From: Gaiellaceae bacterium
GTDB taxonomy: Bacteria > Actinomycetota > Thermoleophilia > Gaiellales > Gaiellaceae
DNA length: 59,610 nt
NCBI GenBank assembly: GCA_030446625.1
Contig: JAUJMY010000009.1
Coordinates: 1 to 59,610, forward strand
Reading direction: 5' to 3'
Position 1 is the stretch's first letter, and the number at the start of each line of letters is the position of its first letter. Position numbers and translations under genes: made by a program. The notes under the pieces were generated by a model. The model was given only the letters and a program-made list of their open reading frames with translations, ran no database searches and was not told where the DNA came from. Shown here in pieces: positions 1-11,624 of this stretch.

Positions 1-831
1 AGCGTCGAAGAGCTTCGCGACGTCGAGCTGCGCCTGCGCGAGACGGCGAGCGAGCTGCGCTCGGTCCTCGCGTCGCTCGAGGCGGAGCCGGGAAGGCTCG
101 AGCAGATCGAGGCGGAGCTCGACCGGATCGCCGAGACGAAGAGGCGGTTCCGCTGCGCGAGCTACGAGGAGCTGCTCGCGCGCGCGGGCGACGCGCGCGC
201 CGAGCTGGACGCCCTAGAGCAGGGATTCGATCCGGCCGCGGCCGCGGCCGCCGCGCTCGCGGCGGGCGAGACGCGCGTGCGCGAGCTCGCCGGAGAGCTC
301 CGTGCGGCCCGGCAGGCTGCGGCCGAGCCGTTCGCGGCGGCGGTCGCCGCCGAGCTGCACGGGATCGGGATGGGCGACGGCGAGTTCCTCGCGCAGCTCT
401 CGGAGCGCGGGGCGGACTCGGCGAGCGGAGCGGACGAGGCGTCGTTCCTGATCCGGCCGAACGCGGGTCTCCCGTTCGTGCCGGTCGCCGAGACCGCGTC
501 GGGGGGCGAGCTCTCGCGCGTCGCGCTCGCGATCGCGGCTGTCGCGAACCCGCAGGGGAGGACGATGATCTTCGACGAGATCGACGCCGGCATCGGCGGC
601 CGCACCGCCAACGCCGTCGGCCGGGCGCTCCAGCGGCTCGCCGGGCGCGCGCAGGTGATCACGATCACCCACCTGCCGCAGATCGCGTCGCTCGCCGACG
701 GGCACTTCCGGGTCGAGAAGGTGCCCGGCGACCCGACACACACGACGATCGCGCGGCTCGGCGACGACGAGCGGCGCGAGGAGATCGAGCGGATGCTGGG
801 CGGCCAGGAGTTCCTCTCGACGGTGCAGTGA
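1..831 (+). CDS. recN: DNA repair ATPase RecN, C-terminal part (5' end outside window)
   Basis: The frame is open from the first base, so the gene is truncated by the window edge; 276 residues are visible. The first part is a charged helical segment typical of the RecN coiled coil. It is followed by the ABC signature (TASGGELSRV, near nt 493-522) and the Walker B/D-loop (MIFDEIDAGIGG, near nt 565-600), then the switch-like ITHLPQIAS. RecN is an SMC-like ATPase acting in double-strand-break repair. The stop overlaps the steA start by 4 nt (GTGA), so the two are probably translationally coupled, as in the mycobacterial recN-Rv1697 arrangement. Confidence 0.95.
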   Translation, partial: SVEELRDVELRLRETASELRSVLASLEAEPGRLEQIEAELDRIAETKRRFRCASYEELLARAGDARAELDALEQGFDPAAAAAAALAAGETRVRELAGELRAARQAAAEPFAAAVAAELHGIGMGDGEFLAQLSERGADSASGADEASFLIRPNAGLPFVPVAETASGGELSRVALAIAAVANPQGRTMIFDEIDAGIGGRTANAVGRALQRLAGRAQVITITHLPQIASLADGHFRVEKVPGDPTHTTIARLGDDERREEIERMLGGQEFLSTVQ

Positions 832-1964
832 GCACGCTCATCGAGTTCACGGGGCGAGCGCGGCTCGACAAGCGCACGAAGCACCTCGTTCGCCGCCTGT
901 CGCCGGACGACATCGCGATCATCGACCACGTGGATCTCGATCGCGTCTCGGCCGAGGAGCTCTTCGAGTCCGGCGTTCGCGTGGTCGTGAACGTCGCCGA
1001 GTCCCAGACCGGGCGCTTCCCGAACCCGGGGCCGCTCGAGCTCGTCAGACGCGGCGTGCGCCTGATCGACGCGCCGGGCGCGCCGCTCTTCGACGAGCTC
1101 AGCGAGGGGGAGGTGCTGACGGTGCGCGGCGGCGGCGTCTTCCGCAACGGGACCTGCGTCGCGACGGGCCGCGTTCTCGCCGCGAACGAGCTCGCGCGCG
1201 CGCTCGTCGAACAGCGAACGCGCGTCACGGCCGCGCTGGAGGCGTTCGCGGACAACACGATGCGCTACCTCCGCGAGGAGGGGCGACTCCTCTCGGAGGG
1301 GATCGACTTCCCGGCGCTCCGCACGCGCTTCCGCGACCGCCACGCCGTCGTCGTCGCGCGCGGCGAGGGCAACAAGCGCGACCTGCGGATCGTCCGTCCG
1401 TACATTCGCGAGTTCAAGCCGGTGCTCGTCGCCGTGGACGGCGGCGCGGACGACCTGCTGGAGGAGGGACTGCGCCCCGACGTCATCGTGGGCGACATGG
1501 ACTCGGTCTCCGAGCGCGCGCTCCGGTCCGGCGCGGAGATTCTCGTCCACGCGTACCGCGGCGGCGACGCTCCCGGCGCGGAGCGGCTCGACCGCCTCGG
1601 CCTCGCGCATCAGGCCGTCGCCGCGCCCGGGATCAGCGAGGACGTGGCGCTGCTGCTCGCGGACGAGAAGGGTTCGGAGCTGATCGTGGCCGTCGGCACG
1701 CACTTCAACCTGACGGAGTTCCTGGAGCGGAACCGGGCCGGAATGTCGTCGACGTTCGTGACACGGCTGAAGGTGGGCGACAAGCTCGTCGACGCCAAGG
1801 GCGTCTCGCGGCTCGTCAGCCGGAAGGTCGGGATCTGGCCGCTCGCGACCGTCGTACTCGCCGGACTCGCCGCCATCGTCGTCGCCGTTGCGGCGTCCCC
1901 GGCACTGCGGAACGTGATCGAGATCCTCGCGCTGCGCGTCCTCGACGCGCTCGGCCTCCGCTGA
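828..1964 (+). CDS. steA: SteA-like cytokinetic ring protein (thiamine pyrophosphokinase-like fold)
   Basis: This 378-residue protein starts at a GTG inside the recN stop (GTGA). Residues about 204-228 hold an acidic VDGGADDLL...VGDMDS stretch typical of the thiamin-pyrophosphokinase-like catalytic domain, and a single hydrophobic segment lies near residues 335-360 before a short tail. In Corynebacterium the SteA/SteB pair acts at the septum, and Mycobacterium has the same gene order (Rv1697-Rv1698). I infer a membrane-anchored division or envelope role, not thiamin metabolism. It overlaps mctB by one base (TGATG). Confidence 0.85.
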   Translation: MSTLIEFTGRARLDKRTKHLVRRLSPDDIAIIDHVDLDRVSAEELFESGVRVVVNVAESQTGRFPNPGPLELVRRGVRLIDAPGAPLFDELSEGEVLTVRGGGVFRNGTCVATGRVLAANELARALVEQRTRVTAALEAFADNTMRYLREEGRLLSEGIDFPALRTRFRDRHAVVVARGEGNKRDLRIVRPYIREFKPVLVAVDGGADDLLEEGLRPDVIVGDMDSVSERALRSGAEILVHAYRGGDAPGAERLDRLGLAHQAVAAPGISEDVALLLADEKGSELIVAVGTHFNLTEFLERNRAGMSSTFVTRLKVGDKLVDAKGVSRLVSRKVGIWPLATVVLAGLAAIVVAVAASPALRNVIEILALRVLDALGLR

Positions 1965-2834
1965 TGTTCGACCTGCGCTACCACGTCGCGTCACTCGCGG
2001 CCGTGTTTCTCGCGTTCGGGCTCGGGACGATCGTCGGCTACGCGCTCTCGGACCCGCAGCTCGTCGACCGAACCGAGAACCAGGAGCTGCGCGCCGAGGT
2101 CGAGAGGTTGAGCCAGGCGCTCGAGGCGGCCGAGACGCGGAGCGACGAGCTGCGCGCGGCTGACGCGTTCGTCACCGCCGCGTACCCGGCGGTCATGGAG
2201 CGGAGGCTGCAGGGGCGGCGGATCGCGATCGTCTTCGTCGGCCCCGTGGACGAGCGGCTCGAGGCGGAGATCGACGGAGCCCTGCGAGCCGCGGGCGCGC
2301 GCGTCGCGCGGCTGCGGGCGCTCGCCGTGCCCCTGCGCGAGGAGGAGATCGAGGCGGTGCTCGAGCAGGAGCCGCGGCTCGCCGGGTACCGCGGCGACAC
2401 GCGCCTCGCCGACCTCGGGCGTGACGCGGGCCGCGAGCTCGTCGCGGGGGAGCGCACGCCGCTGTGGGACACGTTGACGCGCCAGCTCGTGCAGGAGCAG
2501 CGCGGTGCCCTCGACGACGCGGCCGACGGCGTCGTCGTCGTCCGCTCGGTCGGCGCCCAGGCCGGCGCGACCGCGCGCTTCCTGACGGGCTTCTACTCTG
2601 GGTTGGAGGGCGGGGCGCCGGTGGTCGGCGTCGAGTCCGCCGACGCCGAGCGCTCAGCCGTGCCCGCGTTCCGGCGCGCCGGGTTCTCGATCGTCGACTT
2701 CGTCGACGTCCGCCCCGGCAAGGTCGCGCTCGCGGTCCTGCTCGAGGGGCGCACGAGTGGGCACTACGGGATCAAGCCGGGCGCCGTCCGGATCCTGCCG
2801 CCGATCGAGCCCGTTCCTCCGGAGCCGCCCCCGG

Positions 2835-2842
<8 letters not shown>
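1964..2842 (+). CDS. MctB/SteB family membrane protein (copper transporter family)
   Basis: This 292-residue protein opens with MFDLRYHVASLAAVFLAFGLG, the N-terminal transmembrane signature of the MctB (Rv1698) family, followed by an EL-rich coiled coil (about residues 35-65) and a long soluble domain. Family members are described as outer-membrane copper export proteins in M. tuberculosis and, as SteB, as a partner of SteA in corynebacteria. Position directly after steA supports the SteB reading here. The C-terminal tail is rich in proline. Confidence 0.85.
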
Positions 2843-5692
<2,850 letters not shown>

Positions 5693-5702
5693 GCCGCGCC
5701 CG

Positions 5703-5714
5703 TAGGATCGGCGC
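5703..5714 (+). promoter_or_regulatory. Leaderless -10 element of the M20 peptidase gene
   Basis: TAGGAT at 5703-5708 is followed by six bases and then the GTG at 5715. This spacing puts the transcription start on or next to the start codon. No ribosome binding site is visible. The same layout recurs before other genes in the window. Confidence 0.5.
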
Positions 5715-6836
5715 GTGGCGCCGGACGTCGTCGCTCTCTTCACGGAGCTTGCTGCGATCGCGAGCCCGCCCGGTGCCGAGCGCCCGGTCGCCGACCGCGT
5801 CCGCGCGTATCTGGAGCAGCTCGGCCTGGTGGTGACGGAGGACGACGCCGGAGCTCGGATCGACGCGAGCGCGGGCAACCTGCTCTGCAAGCTCCCGCCG
5901 GCGAACGGCGGCGGCGGCGGCGTGCCGATCTTCCTCTGCGCGCACCTCGACACGGTCCCGCCGCAGGCGGCGATCGAGCCAGTGATCGAGGACGGCGTCG
6001 TGCGGAACGCCGGCGGGACGATCCTCGGCGCCGACAACAAGGCGGCCGTCGTGGCGATGCTGGAGGGCGCGCGGCGCATCGTCGCGGAGGGGAGGCCGCA
6101 TGCCGGGATCGAGCTGCTCTTCACGCCGAAGGAGGAGGTCGGGCTGCTCGGCGCGAAGGCGTTCGACCACACGCGGCTCGACGCGCGTCTCGGGTTCGTC
6201 TACGACCAGGCCGCCCCGATCGGCGAGATCATTCTGGGCGCGCCGACGTCCCGCTCGCTCGACGTGCGCTTCCACGGACGCCCGGCGCACGCCGGGATGG
6301 TCCCGGAGGAGGGGCGATCGGCGATCGCCGCCGCGGCACGGGCCGTCGCCGATCTGAGGCTCGGGCGGCTCGACGAGGAGACGACGGCGAACGTCGGCCT
6401 GATCTCGGGCGGGACGGCGCGGAACATCGTGCCCGAGTGGTGCTCCTTCCTCGTCGACACGCGGTCGCACGACGAGCGCAAGCTCGCCGACCTCGTGCAG
6501 GAGATCGTCGACGCGTGCACGTTCGCGGCCGGCGTCGCGGAGTGCGAGGTCGAGACGAAGATCGAGGAGAGCTACCGCGGGTACCGGTTCGGGCGCGACG
6601 ACGCGATCGTCCGCCTCGCGGCGCTGGCGCTCGAGCGCTCCGGCTTCACGCCGACCTACGCGCTCACGGGCGGCGGCGCGGACGCGAACGTCTTCAACGA
6701 GCGGGGGATCCCGTGCCTGAATCTCGCGAACGGGATGGCCGAGATCCACACGTCGGACGAGCACATCGCCGTCGCCGACCTGGAGCGGATGGTCGACGTG
6801 ACGCTCGCGCTCGTCGACGCGGCTCGGGATGCTTAG
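5715..6836 (+). CDS. M20 family metallopeptidase (tripeptidase T-like)
   Basis: This 373-residue dinuclear-zinc aminoacylase/peptidase-type protein shows the M20 metal site in order: CAHLDTVPP (His/Asp near residues 76-80), GADNKAAV (bridging Asp near 106), the catalytic Glu pair in TPKEEVG (near 138-140), a later FVYDQA Asp, and a C-terminal HTSDEHI His. The central dimerisation domain has GRPAHAGMVPEEGRSA. Length and motifs fit the PepT/carboxypeptidase G2-like group; the substrate is not predictable. Its stop overlaps the next start (ATGCTTAG), coupling it to the DUF3866 gene. Confidence 0.85.
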   Translation: MAPDVVALFTELAAIASPPGAERPVADRVRAYLEQLGLVVTEDDAGARIDASAGNLLCKLPPANGGGGGVPIFLCAHLDTVPPQAAIEPVIEDGVVRNAGGTILGADNKAAVVAMLEGARRIVAEGRPHAGIELLFTPKEEVGLLGAKAFDHTRLDARLGFVYDQAAPIGEIILGAPTSRSLDVRFHGRPAHAGMVPEEGRSAIAAAARAVADLRLGRLDEETTANVGLISGGTARNIVPEWCSFLVDTRSHDERKLADLVQEIVDACTFAAGVAECEVETKIEESYRGYRFGRDDAIVRLAALALERSGFTPTYALTGGGADANVFNERGIPCLNLANGMAEIHTSDEHIAVADLERMVDVTLALVDAARDA

Positions 6837-7815
6837 CCTCCGGCGCGGGACGGTCACGGCGGTCGTCGACCGCCTCGATGGACTCGCGCGGGTGGAGGTG
6901 GACGGGACGCCGTGCGTCGTTTACCCGCGGCTCACGGGCCCGGTCGCGCTGGGCGACGAGGTGATCGTGAACGTTCAGGCGCGCGAGCTCGCTCTCGGGT
7001 CGGGCGGCTTCGACGTGCTCCACGTGAACCTCACGCGGGGACTCGACTTGGCCCGGGAGCCCGGGGCGCACGTGATGAAGCTTCCGTACACGTCGCTGCA
7101 GCACGCGGTGCGGCACGCGGAGGAGGACGGGCCGCTCGCGGAGTCGCTGCGTGGCGTGCCCGTCGTCTGTTGCACGCTGCACAGCCAGCTCGCGCCCGTC
7201 TGCGCGGGGGTCGGCGCAGAGCTCCGCGTCGCGTACGTGCAGGTGGAGGGCGCCGCGCTGCCGGTGTCGCTGTCCGACACCGTGCGGACGCTGAAGCAGC
7301 GGGGCCTCGTCGACACCGCGATCGCGGCCGGCCCGTCCGTCGACGGCGACGTGCAGTGCGTGGGCGTAGCGTCGGCGCTCGCCTGGGCGGTCGCAGCGGG
7401 CCACGACGTCGTCGTCTGCTCCGTCGGCCCCGGCATCGTCGGCACCGGAACGAGGCTCGGACACGGCGCGCTAGGCGCGGCGCAGGCGGCGAACGCGGCG
7501 AGTGCGCTCGACGGCGCGCCGATCCTGGTCGCGCGCGTGTCGGCCGGCGACCCGCGAGAGCGCCATCATGGCGTCTCGCACCACACCGAGGCGGCGCTCG
7601 ACTTCTGCCTCGGTCGCGTCGCCGTCGCGTGGCCGCAGGGGCTGGAACGCCCGGCGTGGCTCGAGCCCGTGGACGAGGTGGAGGTCGACGGGTGGCGCGA
7701 CGCGTGCGCCGATCTGCCGCTCGAGTACATGGGGCGTGGCGCAGACGAGGAGCCGTGGTTCTTCGCGGCGGCGTACGCGGCGGGCGCGCTCGCGCGGCGG
7801 CTCGCGCTGCGGTGA
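6829..7815 (+). CDS. DUF3866 family protein
   Basis: This protein of 328 residues starts at ATG 6829, overlapping the peptidase stop by 8 nt. The sequence is soluble-looking, with an N-terminal beta-rich RGTVTAVVDR region, a VNLTRGLDL segment, and glycine-rich stretches SVGPGIVGTGTRLGHGALG and a conserved-looking RVSAGDPRERHHGVSHHT motif. I recognise it as the DUF3866 family, found between pyrG and the NUDIX gene in several actinobacteria. Its function is unknown. The HHGVSHHT cluster could bind metal, but that is only a guess. Confidence 0.75.
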   Translation: MLSLRRGTVTAVVDRLDGLARVEVDGTPCVVYPRLTGPVALGDEVIVNVQARELALGSGGFDVLHVNLTRGLDLAREPGAHVMKLPYTSLQHAVRHAEEDGPLAESLRGVPVVCCTLHSQLAPVCAGVGAELRVAYVQVEGAALPVSLSDTVRTLKQRGLVDTAIAAGPSVDGDVQCVGVASALAWAVAAGHDVVVCSVGPGIVGTGTRLGHGALGAAQAANAASALDGAPILVARVSAGDPRERHHGVSHHTEAALDFCLGRVAVAWPQGLERPAWLEPVDEVEVDGWRDACADLPLEYMGRGADEEPWFFAAAYAAGALARRLALR

Positions 7816-8315
7816 AGCCCGACGCCGCGGAAACCGTGTACGACGGGGAGCTGATCAGCGTCACGCTCGAGCGCTGGGGGGAGCACGCGCGCGAAATCGT
7901 CGAGCACCCCGGCGCCGTAGCCGTCGTCGCGATCGACCACGACGGGTGCGTGACGCTCGTCCTCCAGCGACGGGAGGCGGCGCGGCGCACTCTGCTCGAG
8001 CTGCCGGCCGGTGCGCTCGAGTACGGCGAGGACCCGCTCGCGTGCGGGCGCCGCGAGCTGCGAGAGGAGACCGGACTCCACGGCGGCCGCTGGCGCGAGC
8101 TCGCGCGCTTCTACACGACGCCGGGCTTCTGCCGCGAGCTGATGCACGTCGTCGTCGCGGAGGACGTCGAGCGCGGCGACGCGGCGCCCGAAAGCGCCGA
8201 GCAGATCGAGGTCGTCCGCTGGCACGTCAGCGAGCTGCCGGACCGGATCGGCGAGCTCGAGGACGCGAAGACGCTCACCGGGCTGCTCCTCTACGTCAAC
8301 GATTCCCGCAAATAG
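7812..8315 (+). CDS. NUDIX hydrolase (ADP-ribose pyrophosphatase type)
   Basis: This 167-residue protein starts at GTG 7812 inside the DUF3866 stop (GTGA). It carries a complete Nudix box, G-x5-E-x7-RELREETGL, at about residues 67-89, so it should be an active Mg-dependent pyrophosphohydrolase. The upstream VYDGELISV and EIVEHPGAVAVV segments are typical of ADP-ribose pyrophosphatases (NudF/Rv1700), which occupy this same position after pyrG in Mycobacterium. Confidence 0.9.
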   Translation: MKPDAAETVYDGELISVTLERWGEHAREIVEHPGAVAVVAIDHDGCVTLVLQRREAARRTLLELPAGALEYGEDPLACGRRELREETGLHGGRWRELARFYTTPGFCRELMHVVVAEDVERGDAAPESAEQIEVVRWHVSELPDRIGELEDAKTLTGLLLYVNDSRK

Positions 8316-8323
8316 CGGGCTTT
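8305..8323 (+). terminator. Weak hairpin terminator candidate after the NUDIX gene
   Basis: CCCGC at 8305-8309 and GCGGG at 8315-8319 form a 5-bp stem with loop AAATA, followed by CTTT. The NUDIX stop codon lies in the loop/3' arm. The stem is short, so termination here is only a possibility. Confidence 0.3.
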
Positions 8324-8458
8324 CGCCGGGGCCGGCCGCAGGCCTCCCTCCGCTGCGATCCTATCGCCGCCCTCCGCGCGGGTCTGTGACGCGGGGCGGC
8401 CGAAAGCGTGACTCCTGCAGGCGGTTCGGCGCTCGCGGCGCTGTATCGTTGCGCCGCC

Positions 8459-9583
8459 GTGCGGATCGGGGTCGCCAAGGAGATCAAGACCGACGAGTAC
8501 CGCGTCGCCCTCACGCCGGCGGGCGCGCGCGAGCTCATCCAGCGCGGCCACGAGATCCTCGTCGAGCACAGCGCCGGCGAGGGCAGTGCGTTCCCGGACG
8601 CGGCCTACGAGGCGGTCGGCGCACGGATCGCATCCGTGGACGACGTCTGGGGCTCGGCGGAGCTGCTGCTGAAGGTGAAGGAGCCGATCCGCTCCGACTA
8701 CGGGCGCCTCCGCGAGGGCCTCGTCCTCTTCACGTATCTCCACATCGCGGCCGACGAGCCGCTGACGCATGCGCTCGCCGACAGCGGGATCGCCGCCGTC
8801 GCGTACGAGACCGTCGAGACGGACAACCGCGCGCTCCCGCTGCTCGCGCCGATGAGCGAGGTCGCGGGCAGGCTCGCAGCGCAGGCGGGCGCGTACTTCC
8901 TCGAGAAGCCGCTCGGCGGGCGCGGGCTGCTCCTCGGCGGCGTCGCGGGCGTCGCGCCGGGGCGCGTCGTGATCATCGGGGGCGGGATCGTCGGCTACAA
9001 CGCGGCCGTCATCGCGATCGGGCTCGGCGCGCAGGTGACGATCCTCGAGCGCTCGATCGACCGCATGCGTCACCTCGAGGAGGTGCTGTCTGGGCGCGTG
9101 ACGCTGCTCATGTCGTCGAGCCTCCAGATCGAGGAGTCGGTCGCCGAGGCGGACGTCGTGATCGGCGCGGTGCTCATTCCGGGCGCGGTCGCCCCGAAGC
9201 TCGTCACGCGCGAGATGATCCGCGGGATGAAGACCGGGGCCGTGCTCTGCGACGTCGCGATCGACCAGGGCGGGTGCGCGGAGACCTCGCGACCGACGAC
9301 GCACACGGAGCCCGTCTACGCCGTCGACGGCGTGACCCACTACTGCGTCGCGAACATGCCCGGCGCGGTTCCGATCACCTCGACGAAAGCGCTGACGAAC
9401 GCCACGCTGCCGTACGTCGAGGCGGTCGCCGACTACGGGCTCGCGGAGGCGGTCGCGCGCGACCCGGCACTCGCGCGCGGCGTGAACGTCCTGGACGGCA
9501 AGATCACGTACGAGGCCGTCGCGGACGCGCACAACCTCGACTTCGCGCCGCTCGAGGACGTCCTGCCGCTCTCGCGGGTCTGA
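8459..9583 (+). CDS. ald: Alanine dehydrogenase
   Basis: Alanine dehydrogenase interconverts L-alanine and pyruvate/ammonia with NAD. Start GTG 8459 gives the classic N-terminus MRIGVAKEIKTDEYRVALTP and 374 residues, the normal family length. Catalytic landmarks are visible: LLKVKEP (Lys near 75) and YLHIAAD (His near 96). The NAD-binding glycine motif GGGIVGYNAA begins near residue 174, followed by a C-terminal TSTKALTNATLPY. A TATCGT hexamer lies nine bases upstream of the start. The 143 bases before the start show no gene. Confidence 0.95.
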   Translation: MRIGVAKEIKTDEYRVALTPAGARELIQRGHEILVEHSAGEGSAFPDAAYEAVGARIASVDDVWGSAELLLKVKEPIRSDYGRLREGLVLFTYLHIAADEPLTHALADSGIAAVAYETVETDNRALPLLAPMSEVAGRLAAQAGAYFLEKPLGGRGLLLGGVAGVAPGRVVIIGGGIVGYNAAVIAIGLGAQVTILERSIDRMRHLEEVLSGRVTLLMSSSLQIEESVAEADVVIGAVLIPGAVAPKLVTREMIRGMKTGAVLCDVAIDQGGCAETSRPTTHTEPVYAVDGVTHYCVANMPGAVPITSTKALTNATLPYVEAVADYGLAEAVARDPALARGVNVLDGKITYEAVADAHNLDFAPLEDVLPLSRV

Positions 9584-9586
9584 CCC

Positions 9587-9721
9587 TCAGCTCTTCTCGG
9601 GAGCCGCGTCGCGCCGACGGCTCGGCGTCAGCTTCACGACCGTGAACGTGATCGCGGCGGCGAGCGCGATCACGCCCGCGATGACGAGCAGCAGACCGAC
9701 CAGGCCGAGAGCCGTCTTCAT
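9587..9721 (-). CDS. 44-residue single-pass membrane microprotein
   Basis: This reading frame in the gap between ald and deoB encodes 44 residues: MKTALG, then an uninterrupted hydrophobic helix (about residues 5-30), then a short positively charged tail with TPSRRRDAAPEKS. It uses the same GC-rich codons as its neighbours. The start ATG (9719-9721) lies 20 bases from the divergent deoB start. It looks like a real small membrane protein of unknown function, but no homologue could be checked. Confidence 0.55.
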   Translation of the reverse strand: MKTALGLVGLLLVIAGVIALAAAITFTVVKLTPSRRRDAAPEKS

Positions 9722-9729
9722 CGCCGTCT

Positions 9730-9741
9730 TAGGATAGCCCC
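9730..9741 (+). promoter_or_regulatory. Leaderless -10 element of deoB
   Basis: TAGGAT at 9730-9735 is followed by AGCCCC and the GTG start at 9742. The hexamer and six-base spacing are identical to those before the M20 peptidase gene. No Shine-Dalgarno sequence fits in the space. Confidence 0.5.
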
Positions 9742-10908
9742 GTGCCCCGCGCCTGCGTGATCGTCCTCGACGCCGTCGGAGCCGGCGCGCTTCCGGATGC
9801 CGCCGAGTACGGCGACGAGGGCTCGGACACGCTCGGCAACGTCGCCCGCGCCGTCGGCGGCCTGGACCTGCCGAACCTCGAAGCGCTCGGGCTGGGAAAC
9901 GTCGAGCCGCTCGAAGGGTGCCGGCCTCAGCCGGGGGCGCCGGCCGTCGCGGGACGTCTGTTCGAGCGGTCGAAAGGCAAGGACACGACGACGGGGCACT
10001 GGGAGCTCATGGGCGTCGTCACGCCGCAGGCGATGCCGACCTACACGCACGGGTTTCCGCACGACGTGATCGACCCGTTCATGCACCGCACGGCGCGCGG
10101 CGTGCTCGGGAACAAACCGGCCTCGGGCACCGAGATCATCCACGAGCTGGGCGAGGAGCACCAGCGGACCGGGAAGTGGATCGTCTACACGTCGGCGGAC
10201 TCCGTCTTCCAGGTCGCCGCGCACGAGGAGACGATCCCGCTCGAGGAGCTCTACGAGGCCTGCCGGACCGCGCGCGAGCTCCTCACCGGCAAGCACGCGG
10301 TCGGCCGCGTGATCGCGCGGCCGTTCGTCGGCGAGCCCGGGAACTACGCCCGCACCGGCAACCGCCACGACTTCTCGCTCGAGCCGCGGCGCCCGAACTA
10401 CCTGACGCTGCTCGGCGACGCGGGCATCCCCGTGCACGGCGTGGGCAAGATCGACGACATCTTCGCGGGCGTCGGCGTCGACGAGTCGCACCCGACGAAA
10501 TCGAACGTGGACGGGATCGCGAAGACCGAGCAGCTGCTGCGCGAGCTCGACCAGGGCTTCGTCTTCACGAACCTCGTCGAGACGGACATGCTCTGGGGCC
10601 ACCGCAACGACCCCGAGAACTTCCACCGCTGCCTGCAGGACTTCGACCGGCGGCTCTTCGACCTCCTCGACGCGCTGCGGCCCGGCGACCTCTTCGTCCT
10701 CACGTCGGATCACGGCTGCGACCCGACGACGCCGTCGACGGACCACTCGCGGGAGCACGCGCTCTTGCTCGCGTACGTCGAAGGCCGGAACGCGGCCGGG
10801 CGCATCCACGAAGGCGAGTTCGCCGACGTGGGGGCGACCGTCAACGCGTGGCTCGGCGGCAAGGCTCCGGGTCGAGCGCTGGCGGGGCAGCCGATCGTGA
10901 CGCCGTGA
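9742..10908 (+). CDS. deoB: Phosphopentomutase
   Basis: DeoB interconverts ribose or deoxyribose 1- and 5-phosphates in nucleoside catabolism. The 388-residue protein has the alkaline-phosphatase-like metal site: ACVIVLDAVGAG at the N-terminus, GSDTLGN, the TTGHWELMG motif with the phosphorylated Thr region near residues 85-93, and TSDHGCDPTTPSTDHSRE at about 323-340. It starts a coupled run with the methyltransferase and deoA genes, joined by GTGA overlaps. That run explains its role in feeding pentose phosphates from thymidine phosphorolysis. Confidence 0.95.
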   Translation: MPRACVIVLDAVGAGALPDAAEYGDEGSDTLGNVARAVGGLDLPNLEALGLGNVEPLEGCRPQPGAPAVAGRLFERSKGKDTTTGHWELMGVVTPQAMPTYTHGFPHDVIDPFMHRTARGVLGNKPASGTEIIHELGEEHQRTGKWIVYTSADSVFQVAAHEETIPLEELYEACRTARELLTGKHAVGRVIARPFVGEPGNYARTGNRHDFSLEPRRPNYLTLLGDAGIPVHGVGKIDDIFAGVGVDESHPTKSNVDGIAKTEQLLRELDQGFVFTNLVETDMLWGHRNDPENFHRCLQDFDRRLFDLLDALRPGDLFVLTSDHGCDPTTPSTDHSREHALLLAYVEGRNAAGRIHEGEFADVGATVNAWLGGKAPGRALAGQPIVTP

Positions 10909-11624
10909 GGCTCAACGATCCCGCGCTCGTCCGGGCGGAGTATGCGTCTGAGGTCGGACTTGCGGGGCGTCGCGCGGCGTACTTCAACCACCCGACAACC
11001 GGCCCGCAGTCGCTCGACATCGCGCTTGCCGCGTTGGCCGAGGTCGCGCCGCGGCGCGTGCTCGAGGTCGGTTCCGGTTTTGGCGAGTTCGCGGCGCGAG
11101 TCGCGCGCGAGCTGCAAGTCGACGTGATAGCCGTGGACCTCTCTCCCAGAATGGTCGAGCTCGCGCGCGAGCGTGGCGTCGACGCCCGTCTCGCTGATGT
11201 GCAGCAGCTGCCGTTTGCAGACAACGCGTTCGACTCCGCCGTCGCTGCGTGGATGCTCTACCACGTCCCCGACGTCGAGCGGGCCGTGGCGGAGCTCGCG
11301 CGCGTCCTGCGGCCGAGCGGCCGGCTCGTTGCGATCACCAACGCGCTCGACCACCTTCATGAGCTGCGCGCGCTCGTGGGTCTTCCGCCGCGTGACGCGA
11401 CGCCGTTCAGCGCCGAGAACGGCGAGAAGCTCCTCCGGACTTCCTTCAGCCGCGTCGCGACGTACGACGCTGGAGGAACGATCGTGTTCCCCGATCGCGA
11501 GGCTGTTCTCGACTACGTTCGCGCTTCGCGGAGCCTGTCGGGTGCAGAAGGCGAGGTGGCTCGCTTCGACGGCGCCTTCGTTGCGACGCGGCACCCGGTC
11601 GTCTTCGTCGCAGACAAGGCGTGA
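10905..11624 (+). CDS. Class I SAM-dependent methyltransferase
   Basis: This 239-residue protein starts at GTG 10905 (GTGA with the deoB stop). It has a Rossmann-type SAM site: VLEVGSGFGEFA (motif I), VIAVDLSPRMVELA (acidic residue after strand 2), DVQQLPFADNAFD and WMLYHVPDVERA, typical of the Methyltransf_11 group. The substrate is unknown. It sits between two nucleoside-salvage genes, overlapping both by 4 nt. Codons ending in T or A are more frequent than in deoB and deoA, hinting that it joined this operon later. Confidence 0.8.
   Translation: MRLNDPALVRAEYASEVGLAGRRAAYFNHPTTGPQSLDIALAALAEVAPRRVLEVGSGFGEFAARVARELQVDVIAVDLSPRMVELARERGVDARLADVQQLPFADNAFDSAVAAWMLYHVPDVERAVAELARVLRPSGRLVAITNALDHLHELRALVGLPPRDATPFSAENGEKLLRTSFSRVATYDAGGTIVFPDREAVLDYVRASRSLSGAEGEVARFDGAFVATRHPVVFVADKA

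Noticed and set aside
162..1994. A 610-residue minus-strand frame over recN and steA
   Set aside because: Low-complexity arginine-rich shadow; recN and steA on the plus strand are certain.
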